64,000 nucleotides of DNA from assembly GCA_001942045.1 (NCBI GenBank), contig MSTD01000022.1:6317-70316 (forward strand), read 5' to 3'. Below, piece by piece: positions 26,215 through 34,193 of this stretch (position 1 is its first letter; each line of letters opens with the position of its first letter). Both the position numbers and the translations under genes were made by a program. This DNA comes from Mycolicibacterium porcinum (GTDB taxonomy: Bacteria; Actinomycetota; Actinomycetes; Mycobacteriales; Mycobacteriaceae). The notes beneath the pieces are model-generated. The model did no database searches. It had not been told where the DNA came from and saw only the letters and a program-made list of their open reading frames with translations.

Positions 26215-28242
26215 TTAGTGCGAGCCCCCGGCGGGCTCGACGCGATCGATCGCGATGTCTTCGAGGCTGCGGGTGATCGTGGTGAGCTCGCCGATGAGGA
26301 TGCGGGCCGCGCCGTTGTCGGCGGACAGTGTCGAGGCTACGTTGTGCACGCGGCGCAGGGCGGTCGACAGTTCGGCGGTGTCCAGGCTCCACGGCACGGC
26401 GGGGCTCGGTGGGGCTCCGCGAAGCGCTTCCACGTAATCGTCCACCGCGGCGATGAATTCACTGTGCAGTGCCGACGACGGATGCGTCGGCAAGCTGTTC
26501 TCCAGTGTGGTGCAGGCGCTGGTCACCGAGTTGAGCGCGGTGCGGTAGGACCGCAACCACCGGCGCAGCACCGGTGGGTCCAGGCTCGTCGCGCCCCAGG
26601 CGGCCTCGAACGCCGCCCGCGCGCGGAACGCCCGCTGCCAGGCCGCCGACAGGATCTCGGCCGGGTGGTCGATTTCATGCACGAATGCCTTGATCACCAA
26701 CGCGGCGTAGTCGATTTCGGTCATCAGCAGTTCGCCGGCCCGCTGACGCAACCGGATCATGGCGTGGTCGGGCAGCGCGACGTGCGCCATCACCGCCAGG
26801 GCGCCGCCGATCAGCACCGCGAAGAGTCGGTCTGTGTTGCCCGACCAGGGCGCCGAGGCGCTCACGCCGACCGCGAACATGATGATCGCCCCCACCGCGG
26901 CGCCGACGGCCAGATATCCGAACTGTGCGACACCGTAGGCCAGTCCGACGAACAGCAGTGCGCAGACCGCTGAGCCGACCGGGCCGGGTTGCCAGATGAG
27001 GGTGAGCACCGATGCGACGATGATGCCGACGCAGAGGCCGGCGATCCGCCCGGCGCACCGCGTGTAGGTGTGTGCGGTCTCCGGGCGCAGCACCACCACG
27101 ACCGCCAGCGGCATCCAGTAGGCGTGCTCGAGGCCGCCGTACCGGGCCGCGGCCACCGCTAGTGCGGTCGTCACCGACAGCCGGATGGCGTGGCGCAGGA
27201 TCGGGGAGGTCCAGGTCAGATGTGAGCGCACCACGGCGGGCGCCGAAGCCAGGGATCCGAGCAGGTCGGGCCGGTGCAGCTGGCCGAACCGCAGGACCAC
27301 GGCCTCGCGTAGTTGTTCGCAGAATCGTTGTGCCAGTGCCGCTTCGGGACCGGTCACGGCTGCCGCGGCAGTGTGGACGCGCACCAGGGCATGCTCGGCG
27401 TCCCGGCGCGCCGTGTGACCGTGATCGGCGATCGCATCGAGCAGCACCGCCGCGGCGGTCAGCAGTTGCGGCAGCCCGTTGTCGGCGGCGGATTCGTCGG
27501 CCTCATCGGCACGATCGTCACGTTCGGCGCTGGAGTGCAGCGACGCCAGGGTGCCGGCCAGGCGTTCCGGCAGCCGGTATCCGCCGTGGTAGGCCCGGGG
27601 CCGCTGGCTGACCTGAGTGTCGGCGAACACCTCACGCAGCCAGGTCAGCGGTGCGTCGTCGACGTCGGCGGCGCTGTTCGCCGCGACGTTGCGGGAATCG
27701 GTGGCCAACGACCGGTAGGCGCGGGTGAGTCCGTCGCGCTGGGCTCGCCAGCGTCGCGGCGGCCAGACTGCGATGAGCGCAGCCTGGACCACACCCGCGA
27801 GCACCACCAGGATCGGTGCCAGCACAGCCTGCCCCACTGTCGGGGCGACCGGGGGTGCCAGCACCAGCAGTGCGCTGGCCGCCGAGGCGACCAGCCCGGC
27901 GTTGGCGCCGAGCGACCACTGCATGCCTGCGGCGAAGCACCACAGCGCCACCGCGGCGATGAACACCGGGCTGTGCCACCCGGTGAGCGTACCGAGCAGC
28001 ACTGCGATGGCCAGTTCGACGGAGCCGGTGACGACAAGGGGGACCCGGCCGCCGGGGCTGCGCTGCAGCGCGATCGCACCGGCGATCACGCCTCCGCTCA
28101 GCGTCCACATCGCGGTCGTACCGGAACCCAGCGCCAGGGCGACAGCAGTCACTGCCAGGACGCCGATCAGGCTGCGCGCCACCGCGCCGGCGTCGGGGGT
28201 GCTCAGCCGGAGCGCATCGGCTGCCTGTCCACCCGTGTGCAC
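26215..28242 (-). CDS. FUSC-family membrane protein
   Basis: About 675 residues if it starts at the GTG at 28242; an ATG at 28341 would add 33 residues but would run into the divergent gene. Two blocks of about five to six transmembrane helices (near residues 20-165 and 355-510) each precede a long soluble helical region. This is the duplicated layout of FUSC/aromatic-acid-exporter-like proteins. YWMPLAVVVVLRPETAHTYTR begins the second FUSC block. Export of small organic acids or a cell-envelope role is possible; the substrate is unknown. Confidence 0.85.
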   Translation of the reverse strand: MHTGGQAADALRLSTPDAGAVARSLIGVLAVTAVALALGSGTTAMWTLSGGVIAGAIALQRSPGGRVPLVVTGSVELAIAVLLGTLTGWHSPVFIAAVALWCFAAGMQWSLGANAGLVASAASALLVLAPPVAPTVGQAVLAPILVVLAGVVQAALIAVWPPRRWRAQRDGLTRAYRSLATDSRNVAANSAADVDDAPLTWLREVFADTQVSQRPRAYHGGYRLPERLAGTLASLHSSAERDDRADEADESAADNGLPQLLTAAAVLLDAIADHGHTARRDAEHALVRVHTAAAAVTGPEAALAQRFCEQLREAVVLRFGQLHRPDLLGSLASAPAVVRSHLTWTSPILRHAIRLSVTTALAVAAARYGGLEHAYWMPLAVVVVLRPETAHTYTRCAGRIAGLCVGIIVASVLTLIWQPGPVGSAVCALLFVGLAYGVAQFGYLAVGAAVGAIIMFAVGVSASAPWSGNTDRLFAVLIGGALAVMAHVALPDHAMIRLRQRAGELLMTEIDYAALVIKAFVHEIDHPAEILSAAWQRAFRARAAFEAAWGATSLDPPVLRRWLRSYRTALNSVTSACTTLENSLPTHPSSALHSEFIAAVDDYVEALRGAPPSPAVPWSLDTAELSTALRRVHNVASTLSADNGAARILIGELTTITRSLEDIAIDRVEPAGGSH

Positions 28243-28327
28243 CCCACCATTCTCACTCGCTGCGGGCCGGCGGTGGGGCAACCACCCACGCGTGGCGCGG
28301 ATCGGTCCGCCGGTAGGTTCTCCCTCC

Positions 28328-29053
28328 GTGGAGAAAGTCATCGTTCTGCTGCGCGCGGCGCACTCGGATCAGCAGTGGTGCGAGCGGTTGCGCACCGACG
28401 TCACCGATGCGCTGCTGACGCTCGGGCTCCCGGGCCTTGCGGTCAATGTCCGTGACGACGCGGTGCGGGAGTCGTTGATGACCTTGACGACGCTGGACCC
28501 GCCCGTGGTCGCAGTGGTGAGCCTGTGGGTTCAGCAGTACTACGGCGAGCAGGCTCGTCGGGCGATGGAAATGCTTGCCGCCGAATGTGATTCGATCGCG
28601 GCGTATCTGGTCACCGAATCGGTCCCGATGCCCGCACCGCTCACCTCGGCGGGGGAGCGGACCGACGGCCTGGCCAACATCGCGCTGCTGCGCCGGCCCG
28701 CGGAACTGGATGAGGCCACCTGGCTGCGCCGCTGGCACCTCGACCACACTTCGGTGGCGATCGAAACCCAGGACACGTTCGGCTACACGCAGAACGCCGT
28801 GGTCCGCGCCCTCACCCCGGATGCCCCGGCGATCGACGGCATCGTGGAGGAGTTGTTCCGCCAGGAGGCGGTGTCGGATCTGCACGTGTTCTTCGGCGCC
28901 GCCGACGACGACGATTTGGCCGACCGCATGCGCCGCATGGTGGCCAGTACGGACGCCTTTGGTGCGAGCAGCAACATCGACACCGTGCCGACCAGCCGTT
29001 ACGTCTACGCCAGCCCGTTCGCCGGCGGAGGAGACGCACCCGGTCGGGAATAG
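28328..29053 (+). CDS. EthD-domain (dimeric alpha/beta barrel) protein
   Basis: A 241-residue protein starting at the GTG at 28328. It has two ferredoxin-like halves; the second, from about residue 115, includes LLRRPAELDEATWLRRWHLDHTSVA, the recognisable EthD core with its WHLDHT motif. EthD-domain proteins act in breakdown of ethers, polyketides or sterol-derived compounds, often without a known chemistry. The gene is divergent from the FUSC gene and is followed after one base by a KstR-like box and then an enoyl-CoA hydratase gene, which points toward lipid catabolism. Confidence 0.8.
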   Translation: MEKVIVLLRAAHSDQQWCERLRTDVTDALLTLGLPGLAVNVRDDAVRESLMTLTTLDPPVVAVVSLWVQQYYGEQARRAMEMLAAECDSIAAYLVTESVPMPAPLTSAGERTDGLANIALLRRPAELDEATWLRRWHLDHTSVAIETQDTFGYTQNAVVRALTPDAPAIDGIVEELFRQEAVSDLHVFFGAADDDDLADRMRRMVASTDAFGASSNIDTVPTSRYVYASPFAGGGDAPGRE

Positions 29054-29067
29054 TGAAACGTGTTCTA
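29054..29067 (+). promoter_or_regulatory. KstR-like operator upstream of enoyl-CoA hydratase
   Basis: TGAAACGTGTTCTA matches TnnAACnnGTTnnA at all fixed positions. It begins one base past the stop of the EthD gene and lies 42 bp before the hydratase ATG, a normal operator position. It suggests that the hydratase is induced by cholesterol metabolites. Confidence 0.6.
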
Positions 29068-29109
29068 GTTAGGCTGCAGCGGTCACGGCGCGCACGCGAG
29101 GAGTGAGAT

Positions 29110-29865
29110 ATGGCCCTGCTGATCGAGGACACGAACCGGGTTCGCACCCTTACCTTCAACCGTCCGGATGCGCTCAACGCGTTCAATGAGGCGCTCTATG
29201 ACGAGACGACGGTTGCCCTGCGCGCCGCGGCTGAAGATCCGGATGTGGCGGTGGTGCTGCTGACCGGAGCCGGCCGGGCTTTCAGTGCGGGCAATGACCT
29301 CGTCGAGATGCAGACCCGGATCACCAATCCGGAGTTCACGCCGGGGGAGCACGGTTTCTACGGGATGCTCGACGTGCTCGCCGATTTCCCGAAGCCGTTG
29401 ATCTGCGCGGTCAATGGGGTCGGCGTGGGCATCGGCGCGACCATCCTCGGCTTCGCCGATCTGGCGTTCATGTCGTCCTCGGCCCGGTTGAAGTGTCCGT
29501 TCACCAGCCTGGGGGTGGCGCCGGAGGCGGCCTCGTCGTATCTGATGCCGCGGCTGCTCGGCAGGCAGAACGCCGCCTGGCTGCTGATGTCCTCGGAGTG
29601 GGTGAGTGCGACCGAGGCCCGTGAGATGGGTCTGGTGTGGAAGGTCTGCGAGCCCGACGATCTGCTGACCGAAGCCCGTCGTTACGCCGAAACTCTGGCG
29701 GCCAAGCCGATTTCGAGTCTGATCGCCGTGAAGCAGGCCATGGTGGCACCGATCCGGGACCAGATCTCGGCGGCCGTGGAGCGAGAGAAGGCGATGTTCG
29801 TCGAACTGGTCGGGGCGGCGGCCAACGTCGATGCGCTGGCTCAGTTCGCCGATCGCAAGCGTTAG
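29110..29865 (+). CDS. Enoyl-CoA hydratase/isomerase family protein
   Basis: A 251-residue crotonase-fold enzyme. The oxyanion-hole segments are GRAFSAGNDL (about residues 55-64) and NGVGVGIGATILGFADLAF (about 102-120). The usual catalytic Glu of the GGG..E type position is not clear: PFTSLGVAPEAASSYLMPRLLG has Glu near residue 139, at the site of the second catalytic glutamate. It hydrates or isomerises an enoyl-CoA in beta-oxidation. The upstream KstR-like box suggests sterol side-chain or ring degradation. Its stop overlaps the end of the convergent ferredoxin gene by 4 bp. Confidence 0.9.
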   Translation: MALLIEDTNRVRTLTFNRPDALNAFNEALYDETTVALRAAAEDPDVAVVLLTGAGRAFSAGNDLVEMQTRITNPEFTPGEHGFYGMLDVLADFPKPLICAVNGVGVGIGATILGFADLAFMSSSARLKCPFTSLGVAPEAASSYLMPRLLGRQNAAWLLMSSEWVSATEAREMGLVWKVCEPDDLLTEARRYAETLAAKPISSLIAVKQAMVAPIRDQISAAVEREKAMFVELVGAAANVDALAQFADRKR

Positions 29866-30077
29866 CGGGTGACGCGCGAGGGGCAGCCGTTGAACTCCGA
29901 CGGGCGCCCCTCGGCCGCTTGGTGGGCGGCGATGATGGCGCGGATCGTGCGCCGGCACCGTCCGCAATCGGCCCCGGCGCCACAGGCTTCGGCGACCTCT
30001 TTGGAGGTGGTGGCCCCGGACTCCACGATCTCGTTGACGACCTGACTGGTCGCACCGGTACAGAGGCAGACGAACAT
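29862..30077 (-). CDS. bfd: Bacterioferritin-associated ferredoxin
   Basis: A 71-residue [2Fe-2S] protein. The cluster cysteines are the CLC pair at residues 4 and 6 and the CGRC pair near 38-41, the Bfd pattern, with the usual C-terminal basic helix. Bfd docks on bacterioferritin and reduces stored Fe(III) so that it can be released. The ATG at 30077 overlaps the stop of the Rv1874-like gene as TGATG. The bacterioferritin gene lies 0.9 kb away on the other strand, with an IdeR-like box between the two units. It is easily missed because it shares space with a longer overlapping frame. Confidence 0.88.
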   Translation of the reverse strand: MFVCLCTGATSQVVNEIVESGATTSKEVAEACGAGADCGRCRRTIRAIIAAHQAAEGRPSEFNGCPSRVTR

Positions 30078-30712
30078 CAGTCGTCCTGCTCGTCGACGTT
30101 CATGATGTAGGCCAACTTGCCGACGAACAGGCTCGGGTACGCGCCGAACCCGGCGGTGGTCATCCACTCGGCGGCCGCGTCGGGGTGGTCGATCCACTGC
30201 CGGGCGCTGATCTCGTCGGAGACCTCCTGCAGGATCATCACTTCCTGGCCGTCGTCGAGCGCCTGATATACCCAGATCTTGCGGATGCCGCCCTGCTCGA
30301 AGCGGTCGAGACCGTCGTGCACCTTGCGCATCAGGGTTCCGACGTCGTCGACGGTGGCGACCGCACCGACGATCACCCCGGCCACGTGCCCTTCCGGTGA
30401 CGGCTCGGTCAGGTCGATTTTCTCGACCACTTCGCCGCCGAATATCGGCGGGATATCTTCGACGCCGGAAATATCGAACCACTCGAAAATCGCTGGTGAA
30501 CGCAATACGTCGCGGATGGACCGGGCGTGCCGGATTCCGATTGTCACCAATACCCGGCCGGGTTCCCAAATTGATTTATAGAGCACCACGTGATGGGCGC
30601 CGATCGACAATAGGCCGGACCGGTGTTTCTTCATCCATTTCCACATTTGTTCGACGTCGTCGACGCGGAAATCGCACGAGAGAATGAGCGAGTGCAAATC
30701 GTACTCACTCAT
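30077..30712 (-). CDS. Rv1874-like protein with two tandem ABM-like domains
   Basis: A 211-residue protein from the ATG at 30712. It reads as two related halves, each with the pattern of a dimeric alpha/beta-barrel domain: DLHSLILSCDFRVDDVEQMWKWM then LVTIGIRHARSIRDVLRSPAIFEWF; and GVIVGAVATVDDVGTLMRKV then MILQEVSDEISARQWIDHP. This suggests an internal duplication. It is co-translated with bfd, and an IdeR-box-like site lies 38 bp upstream. It is probably soluble and linked to iron or haem handling, but no catalytic residue is evident. Confidence 0.8.
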   Translation of the reverse strand: MSEYDLHSLILSCDFRVDDVEQMWKWMKKHRSGLLSIGAHHVVLYKSIWEPGRVLVTIGIRHARSIRDVLRSPAIFEWFDISGVEDIPPIFGGEVVEKIDLTEPSPEGHVAGVIVGAVATVDDVGTLMRKVHDGLDRFEQGGIRKIWVYQALDDGQEVMILQEVSDEISARQWIDHPDAAAEWMTTAGFGAYPSLFVGKLAYIMNVDEQDD

Positions 30713-30749
30713 TCGACACCGGCCTTTCTTTTTGAGGTGTACCAACAGA

Positions 30750-30768
30750 TTAGCGCAGTCTAACCTTA
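30750..30768. promoter_or_regulatory. IdeR-box-like site between bfd operon and bfrA
   Basis: The 19-bp TTAGCGCAGTCTAACCTTA resembles the IdeR consensus TTAGGTTAGGCTAACCTAA, with 14 of 18 counted positions matching and an intact right arm. It sits 38 bp upstream of the Rv1874-like/bfd operon and 188 bp upstream of bfrA. Iron-loaded IdeR would be expected to repress the release operon and could activate storage. The rest of the gap, 30769-30955, contains no gene. Confidence 0.6.
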
Positions 30769-30955
30769 GTTAGGACAGCCAGTCCACTCTTTGTGGCCAC
30801 GCCGCGGCCCGAGGGGCCACGAGGATCCAAGAATGTGGGACGAACACGCCGAATTAGCTGTCAACCATTGCGCCCGGCAGTGCTTTCTGCACTAGATTGG
30901 ATGTGCACGGCACACGGCAACACTTGACCAGCCCTCAAGGTGCTTAGGAGTCACG

Positions 30956-31435
30956 ATGCAAGGCGACCCGGATGTCCTGAAATTGCTCAATGAGCAATTG
31001 ACGAGCGAACTCACCGCAATTAACCAATATTTCCTGCATTCGAAAATGCAAGACAATTGGGGATTTACCGAACTGGCCGAACACACCCGCTCCGAATCTT
31101 TCGAAGAGATGCGGCATGCGGAGACCATCACCGACCGAATCCTCATCCTGGACGGCCTGCCCAACTATCAGCGGCTGTTCTCGCTGCGCGTCGGCCAGAC
31201 GCTTCGCGAACAGTTCGAAGCCGACCTGGCGATCGAGTACGAGGTGGTGGCCCGGCTGAAGCCCGGGATCATCATGTGCCGGGAAAAGCAGGATGCCACC
31301 TCCGCGAACATCCTGGAAGCCATCCTGGCTGACGAGGAATCGCATATCGACTACCTCGAAACCCAGCTCGAGCTCATGGAGAAGTTGGGCGACGCGCTCT
31401 ACGCCGCGCAGTGCGTGTCCCGGCCGCCCCACTGA
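30956..31435 (+). CDS. bfrA: Bacterioferritin
   Basis: A 159-residue ferritin-like protein of the normal 24-mer type. The ferroxidase ligands are Glu18, Glu51, His54, Glu94, Glu127 and His130, and the haem ligand Met52 lies in EEMRHAE. It oxidises and stores iron in the cytoplasm. TAGGAG lies a few bases before the ATG. The position before an Rv1877-type exporter and GlnA3 fits the gene order of M. tuberculosis bfrA (Rv1876). The C-terminal AAQCVSRPPH tail differs from many bacterioferritins. Confidence 0.96.
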   Translation: MQGDPDVLKLLNEQLTSELTAINQYFLHSKMQDNWGFTELAEHTRSESFEEMRHAETITDRILILDGLPNYQRLFSLRVGQTLREQFEADLAIEYEVVARLKPGIIMCREKQDATSANILEAILADEESHIDYLETQLELMEKLGDALYAAQCVSRPPH

Positions 31436-31464
31436 GCCCGGTAGGCGCGCACCCGTTTCGATCG

Positions 31465-31511
31465 AAGCCGCTCCGGGTAGCCGGTGACCGCCGGTTACCC
31501 AGGGCGGCTTT
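31465..31511 (+). terminator. Terminator hairpin downstream of bfrA
   Basis: AAGCCGC pairs with GCGGCTT and, inside, GGGTAGCCGG pairs with CCGGTTACCC with one G-T mismatch. A short T-containing tract follows. It lies 30 bp past the bfrA stop and 72 bp before the exporter start, well placed to end the bfrA message. Confidence 0.7.
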
Positions 31512-31583
31512 GTTCGTGCTGTAACTTTCATAGCTTGTCTAACGATAATCTTGGTTGAACTGGCAGGCTGGTGAAAGGAAGAC

Positions 31584-33641
31584 ATGTCGAGCCCATCAAC
31601 CACCGCCGAGCAGACCTCTGGCGCGGCGCTGCTGAGCGTGCGCAGGCGCAACTTGGTGTTCGTCGCCGTCCTGCTCGGCATGCTGCTGGCCTCGCTGAAC
31701 CAGACCATCGTCGCCACCGCCCTCCCGACGGTGGTGGCGGACCTCGGCGGAGCCGGCCATCAGGCGTGGGTGGTGACCAGCTACCTGCTCGCCTCTACCG
31801 TCGTCACCGCGGTGGTCGGCAAAGTCGGCGACATCTTCGGCCGCAAAGTCGTGTACCAGGCCGCGGTCCTGTGTTTTCTGATCGGATCGGTCCTGAGCGG
31901 CCTCTCCGGTTCGATGATCATGCTGGTGGCCGCGCGGGCCCTGCAGGGCATCGGCGGCGGCGCGATCATGGTGACCTCCTCGGCCCTCATCGCCGAGGTG
32001 ATCCCGCTGCGCGACCGCGGGCGATATCAGGGCGCGCTCGGGGCGGTCTTCGGTGTCACGACCGTGGCGGGCCCGCTGCTCGGCGGCTTCGTCACCGATC
32101 ACCTCGGCTGGCGGTGGGCCTTCTGGCTCAGCATCCCGGTCGGCCTGGTCGTGCTCGTGGTCGCGGCCGCCACCATCCCGGCACTGACGTCGCGGCCGGC
32201 CCGCCCGGTGATCGACTACGCCGGCATCGTCTGGGTCGGAATCGGCGCGTCCGGTCTCACCCTGGCCACCAGCCTCGGCGGCGAGTTGGCGTGGACGTCA
32301 CCGACAATCATCGGTCTGGTGGTCGGGTCGATCCTGGCCCTGGCGATGTTCGTGCGAGCCGAAACCAAGGCGGCCGAACCGATTCTGCCGATGCGGCTGT
32401 TCCGGAATCCCGTCTTCACCATGTGCTGTGTGCTGTCGCTGGTGGTCGGCTTCGCGATGCTCGGTGCGCTGACGTTCATGCCCACTTTCATGCAGTTCGT
32501 GGACGGCGTGTCACCGTCGGAATCCGGGCTGCGGACGATGCCGATGGTGATCGGACTGCTGATCACCTCGACCGTCAGCGGCAGCCTGGTGGGCCGCACC
32601 GGGCGCTACAAGATCTACCCGGTCGCCGGTACCGCGATCATGCTCGTCGGTTTCGTGCTGCTGTCGCGGATGAACGCCGCGACGCCGATCCCGCTGCAAT
32701 CGCTGTATCTGTTGATCCTCGGCGCCGGCATCGGCATGTGTATGCAGGTGCTGGTCCTCATCGTGCAGAACACATCCGATTTCTCGGATCTGGGCGTCGC
32801 GACGTCCGGCGTGACGTTCTTCCGGACCATCGGGAGTTCGTTCGGTGCAGCCATTTTCGGTTCGCTGTTCGCCGGATTCCTGTCGGACCGGCTGCCGGGG
32901 GCGCTCGCGGCCAGCGGCGCCCCGCCCGTCGCGGGTGCGTCGCCGAAGGCCTTGCACGAGCTGCCGCCGGACGTCGCCGCCCCGATCGTGTCCGCCTACT
33001 CCGATGCGTTGGACCTGGTGTTCCTGTGCGCCGCACCGGTGGCGCTGGTCGGCTTGATCGTGGCGCTGTTCCTCAAGGAAGTGCCGTTGGTCGAGGCGGA
33101 GGCAACGCTGGCCGCCGACCTCGGTGAGGGGTTCGGCATGCCGAGCGCGGAATCCTCGGATCAGTGGCTGGAGACGGTGGTCAGCCGACTGATGCGCAGC
33201 TCGCCGGAGATCCGGCTGCGCAACGTCGCCGGTGGACCGGGTTGCGAGCTGGACGTGGCCGGGCTGTGGGCGCTGCTCAAGATCTACCGGCACGGGCAGA
33301 TATTCGGCGCGGCTCGACTGACCGAGATCGCCGACCGGTTGATGGTGCCGTTCGAGGTGCTCGAACCGACCTTCAACCGGCTGGTGCAGGACGGATATGT
33401 GTTGCGTACCGGCGACCAGCTGTGGCTGACCCAGAGCGGGGTGCGACAGGTCGACGGTGTGTCCGCCGCACTGGTGGGGCGGATCGTCGACAAGCTGGGT
33501 GAATCACCGTCCTTCGACGGACGCCCGGACCGGGCCCAGGTGGAGGCCGCGCTGGAGCGCATCGCCCACCGGGTGGTGGTGCAGCGGGACTGGGGTGACG
33601 ACCGAGAGGCGGAACTGACCGGCTCGGGAACGAAAAACTAG
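31584..33641 (+). CDS. DHA2-type MFS exporter with C-terminal winged-helix-like extension (Rv1877 type)
   Basis: A 685-residue transporter with 14 helices in the first ~505 residues. MFS motifs include LNQTIVATALPTV in helix 1, GKVGDIFGRK after helix 2 and RALQGIGGGAI in helix 4. It probably exports drugs or other small molecules by proton antiport. The last ~165 residues are soluble and contain RLTEIADRLMVPFEVLEPTF followed by LVQDGYVLRTGDQLWLTQSG, which reads like a winged-helix domain. The length matches Rv1877 (about 687 residues), so the fusion is not an assembly error. AAGGAAG lies upstream of the ATG. Confidence 0.93.
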   Translation: MSSPSTTAEQTSGAALLSVRRRNLVFVAVLLGMLLASLNQTIVATALPTVVADLGGAGHQAWVVTSYLLASTVVTAVVGKVGDIFGRKVVYQAAVLCFLIGSVLSGLSGSMIMLVAARALQGIGGGAIMVTSSALIAEVIPLRDRGRYQGALGAVFGVTTVAGPLLGGFVTDHLGWRWAFWLSIPVGLVVLVVAAATIPALTSRPARPVIDYAGIVWVGIGASGLTLATSLGGELAWTSPTIIGLVVGSILALAMFVRAETKAAEPILPMRLFRNPVFTMCCVLSLVVGFAMLGALTFMPTFMQFVDGVSPSESGLRTMPMVIGLLITSTVSGSLVGRTGRYKIYPVAGTAIMLVGFVLLSRMNAATPIPLQSLYLLILGAGIGMCMQVLVLIVQNTSDFSDLGVATSGVTFFRTIGSSFGAAIFGSLFAGFLSDRLPGALAASGAPPVAGASPKALHELPPDVAAPIVSAYSDALDLVFLCAAPVALVGLIVALFLKEVPLVEAEATLAADLGEGFGMPSAESSDQWLETVVSRLMRSSPEIRLRNVAGGPGCELDVAGLWALLKIYRHGQIFGAARLTEIADRLMVPFEVLEPTFNRLVQDGYVLRTGDQLWLTQSGVRQVDGVSAALVGRIVDKLGESPSFDGRPDRAQVEAALERIAHRVVVQRDWGDDREAELTGSGTKN

Positions 33642-33652
33642 AACTTGTTCCA
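33639..33652 (+). promoter_or_regulatory. KstR-like operator upstream of CMD-fold gene
   Basis: TAGAACTTGTTCCA matches TnnAACnnGTTnnA at all fixed positions and lies 30 bp before the next ATG. It begins within the stop codon of the exporter gene. The TAGAAC arm is the most common arm in known KstR operators. Confidence 0.6.
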
Positions 33653-33682
33653 GAATTGTCGCTGCGCGCGTACGATTCGGCC

Positions 33683-34165
33683 ATGAGCCGTATCGGAGAT
33701 TTTCCCGACGACGACGTGGCCGGCTGGATCCTCAGGTCTCCCGAGATCGGCACCGCCATGGCCAACTACACGAACGCGGTGTACACGAAGGGGCGGTTGC
33801 CGTTGCGGGTGCGCGAGCTGGCCCGGATGGTGATCGCGCTCGACAACGAATGTGTGGTGTGCCAGAACACCCGTGACTCCGACGGGGCCGTGGCGGGGGT
33901 GGACGAGGATCTCTACGATCACGCCGCCGAGTGGCGGACCTGGCCGGGCTACAGCCCGCAGGAGCGCATCGCCGCCGAGTTCGCCGAGCGCTTCGCGAGC
34001 GATCACACCGGACTGCGTGATGACGAAGACTTCTGGGAGCGGGCCGGCGAGCAGTTCGACGCCGAGCTGCTGACGGACCTGGCGTTGTCGTGTGCGATGT
34101 GGCTCGGAATGGGCCGGATGCTGCGGACCCTCGACATCGGCCAAACCTGCAAGATCACGCTCTAG
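33683..34165 (+). CDS. Carboxymuconolactone decarboxylase-fold protein
   Basis: A 160-residue protein from the ATG at 33683. The alpha-helical CMD/AhpD fold is indicated by RVRELARMVIALDNECVVCQNT near residue 42-63, with a redox-type CxxC (CVVC), and by the helical tail LTDLALSCAMWLGMGRML. Members with the CxxC are usually peroxidases or disulfide reductants; others are decarboxylases. A KstR-like box lies 30 bp upstream, so a link to lipid or sterol breakdown is possible. It ends 29 bp before the glutamine-synthetase gene on the same strand. Confidence 0.83.
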   Translation: MSRIGDFPDDDVAGWILRSPEIGTAMANYTNAVYTKGRLPLRVRELARMVIALDNECVVCQNTRDSDGAVAGVDEDLYDHAAEWRTWPGYSPQERIAAEFAERFASDHTGLRDDEDFWERAGEQFDAELLTDLALSCAMWLGMGRMLRTLDIGQTCKITL

Positions 34166-34193
34166 CGTTCGCGCCTCGGCGCACAATGAGGCT

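Noticed and set aside
31530..31560. A second IdeR box upstream of the MFS exporter
   Set aside because: A GTCTAAC half matches but the second arm does not; it is too weak to call.
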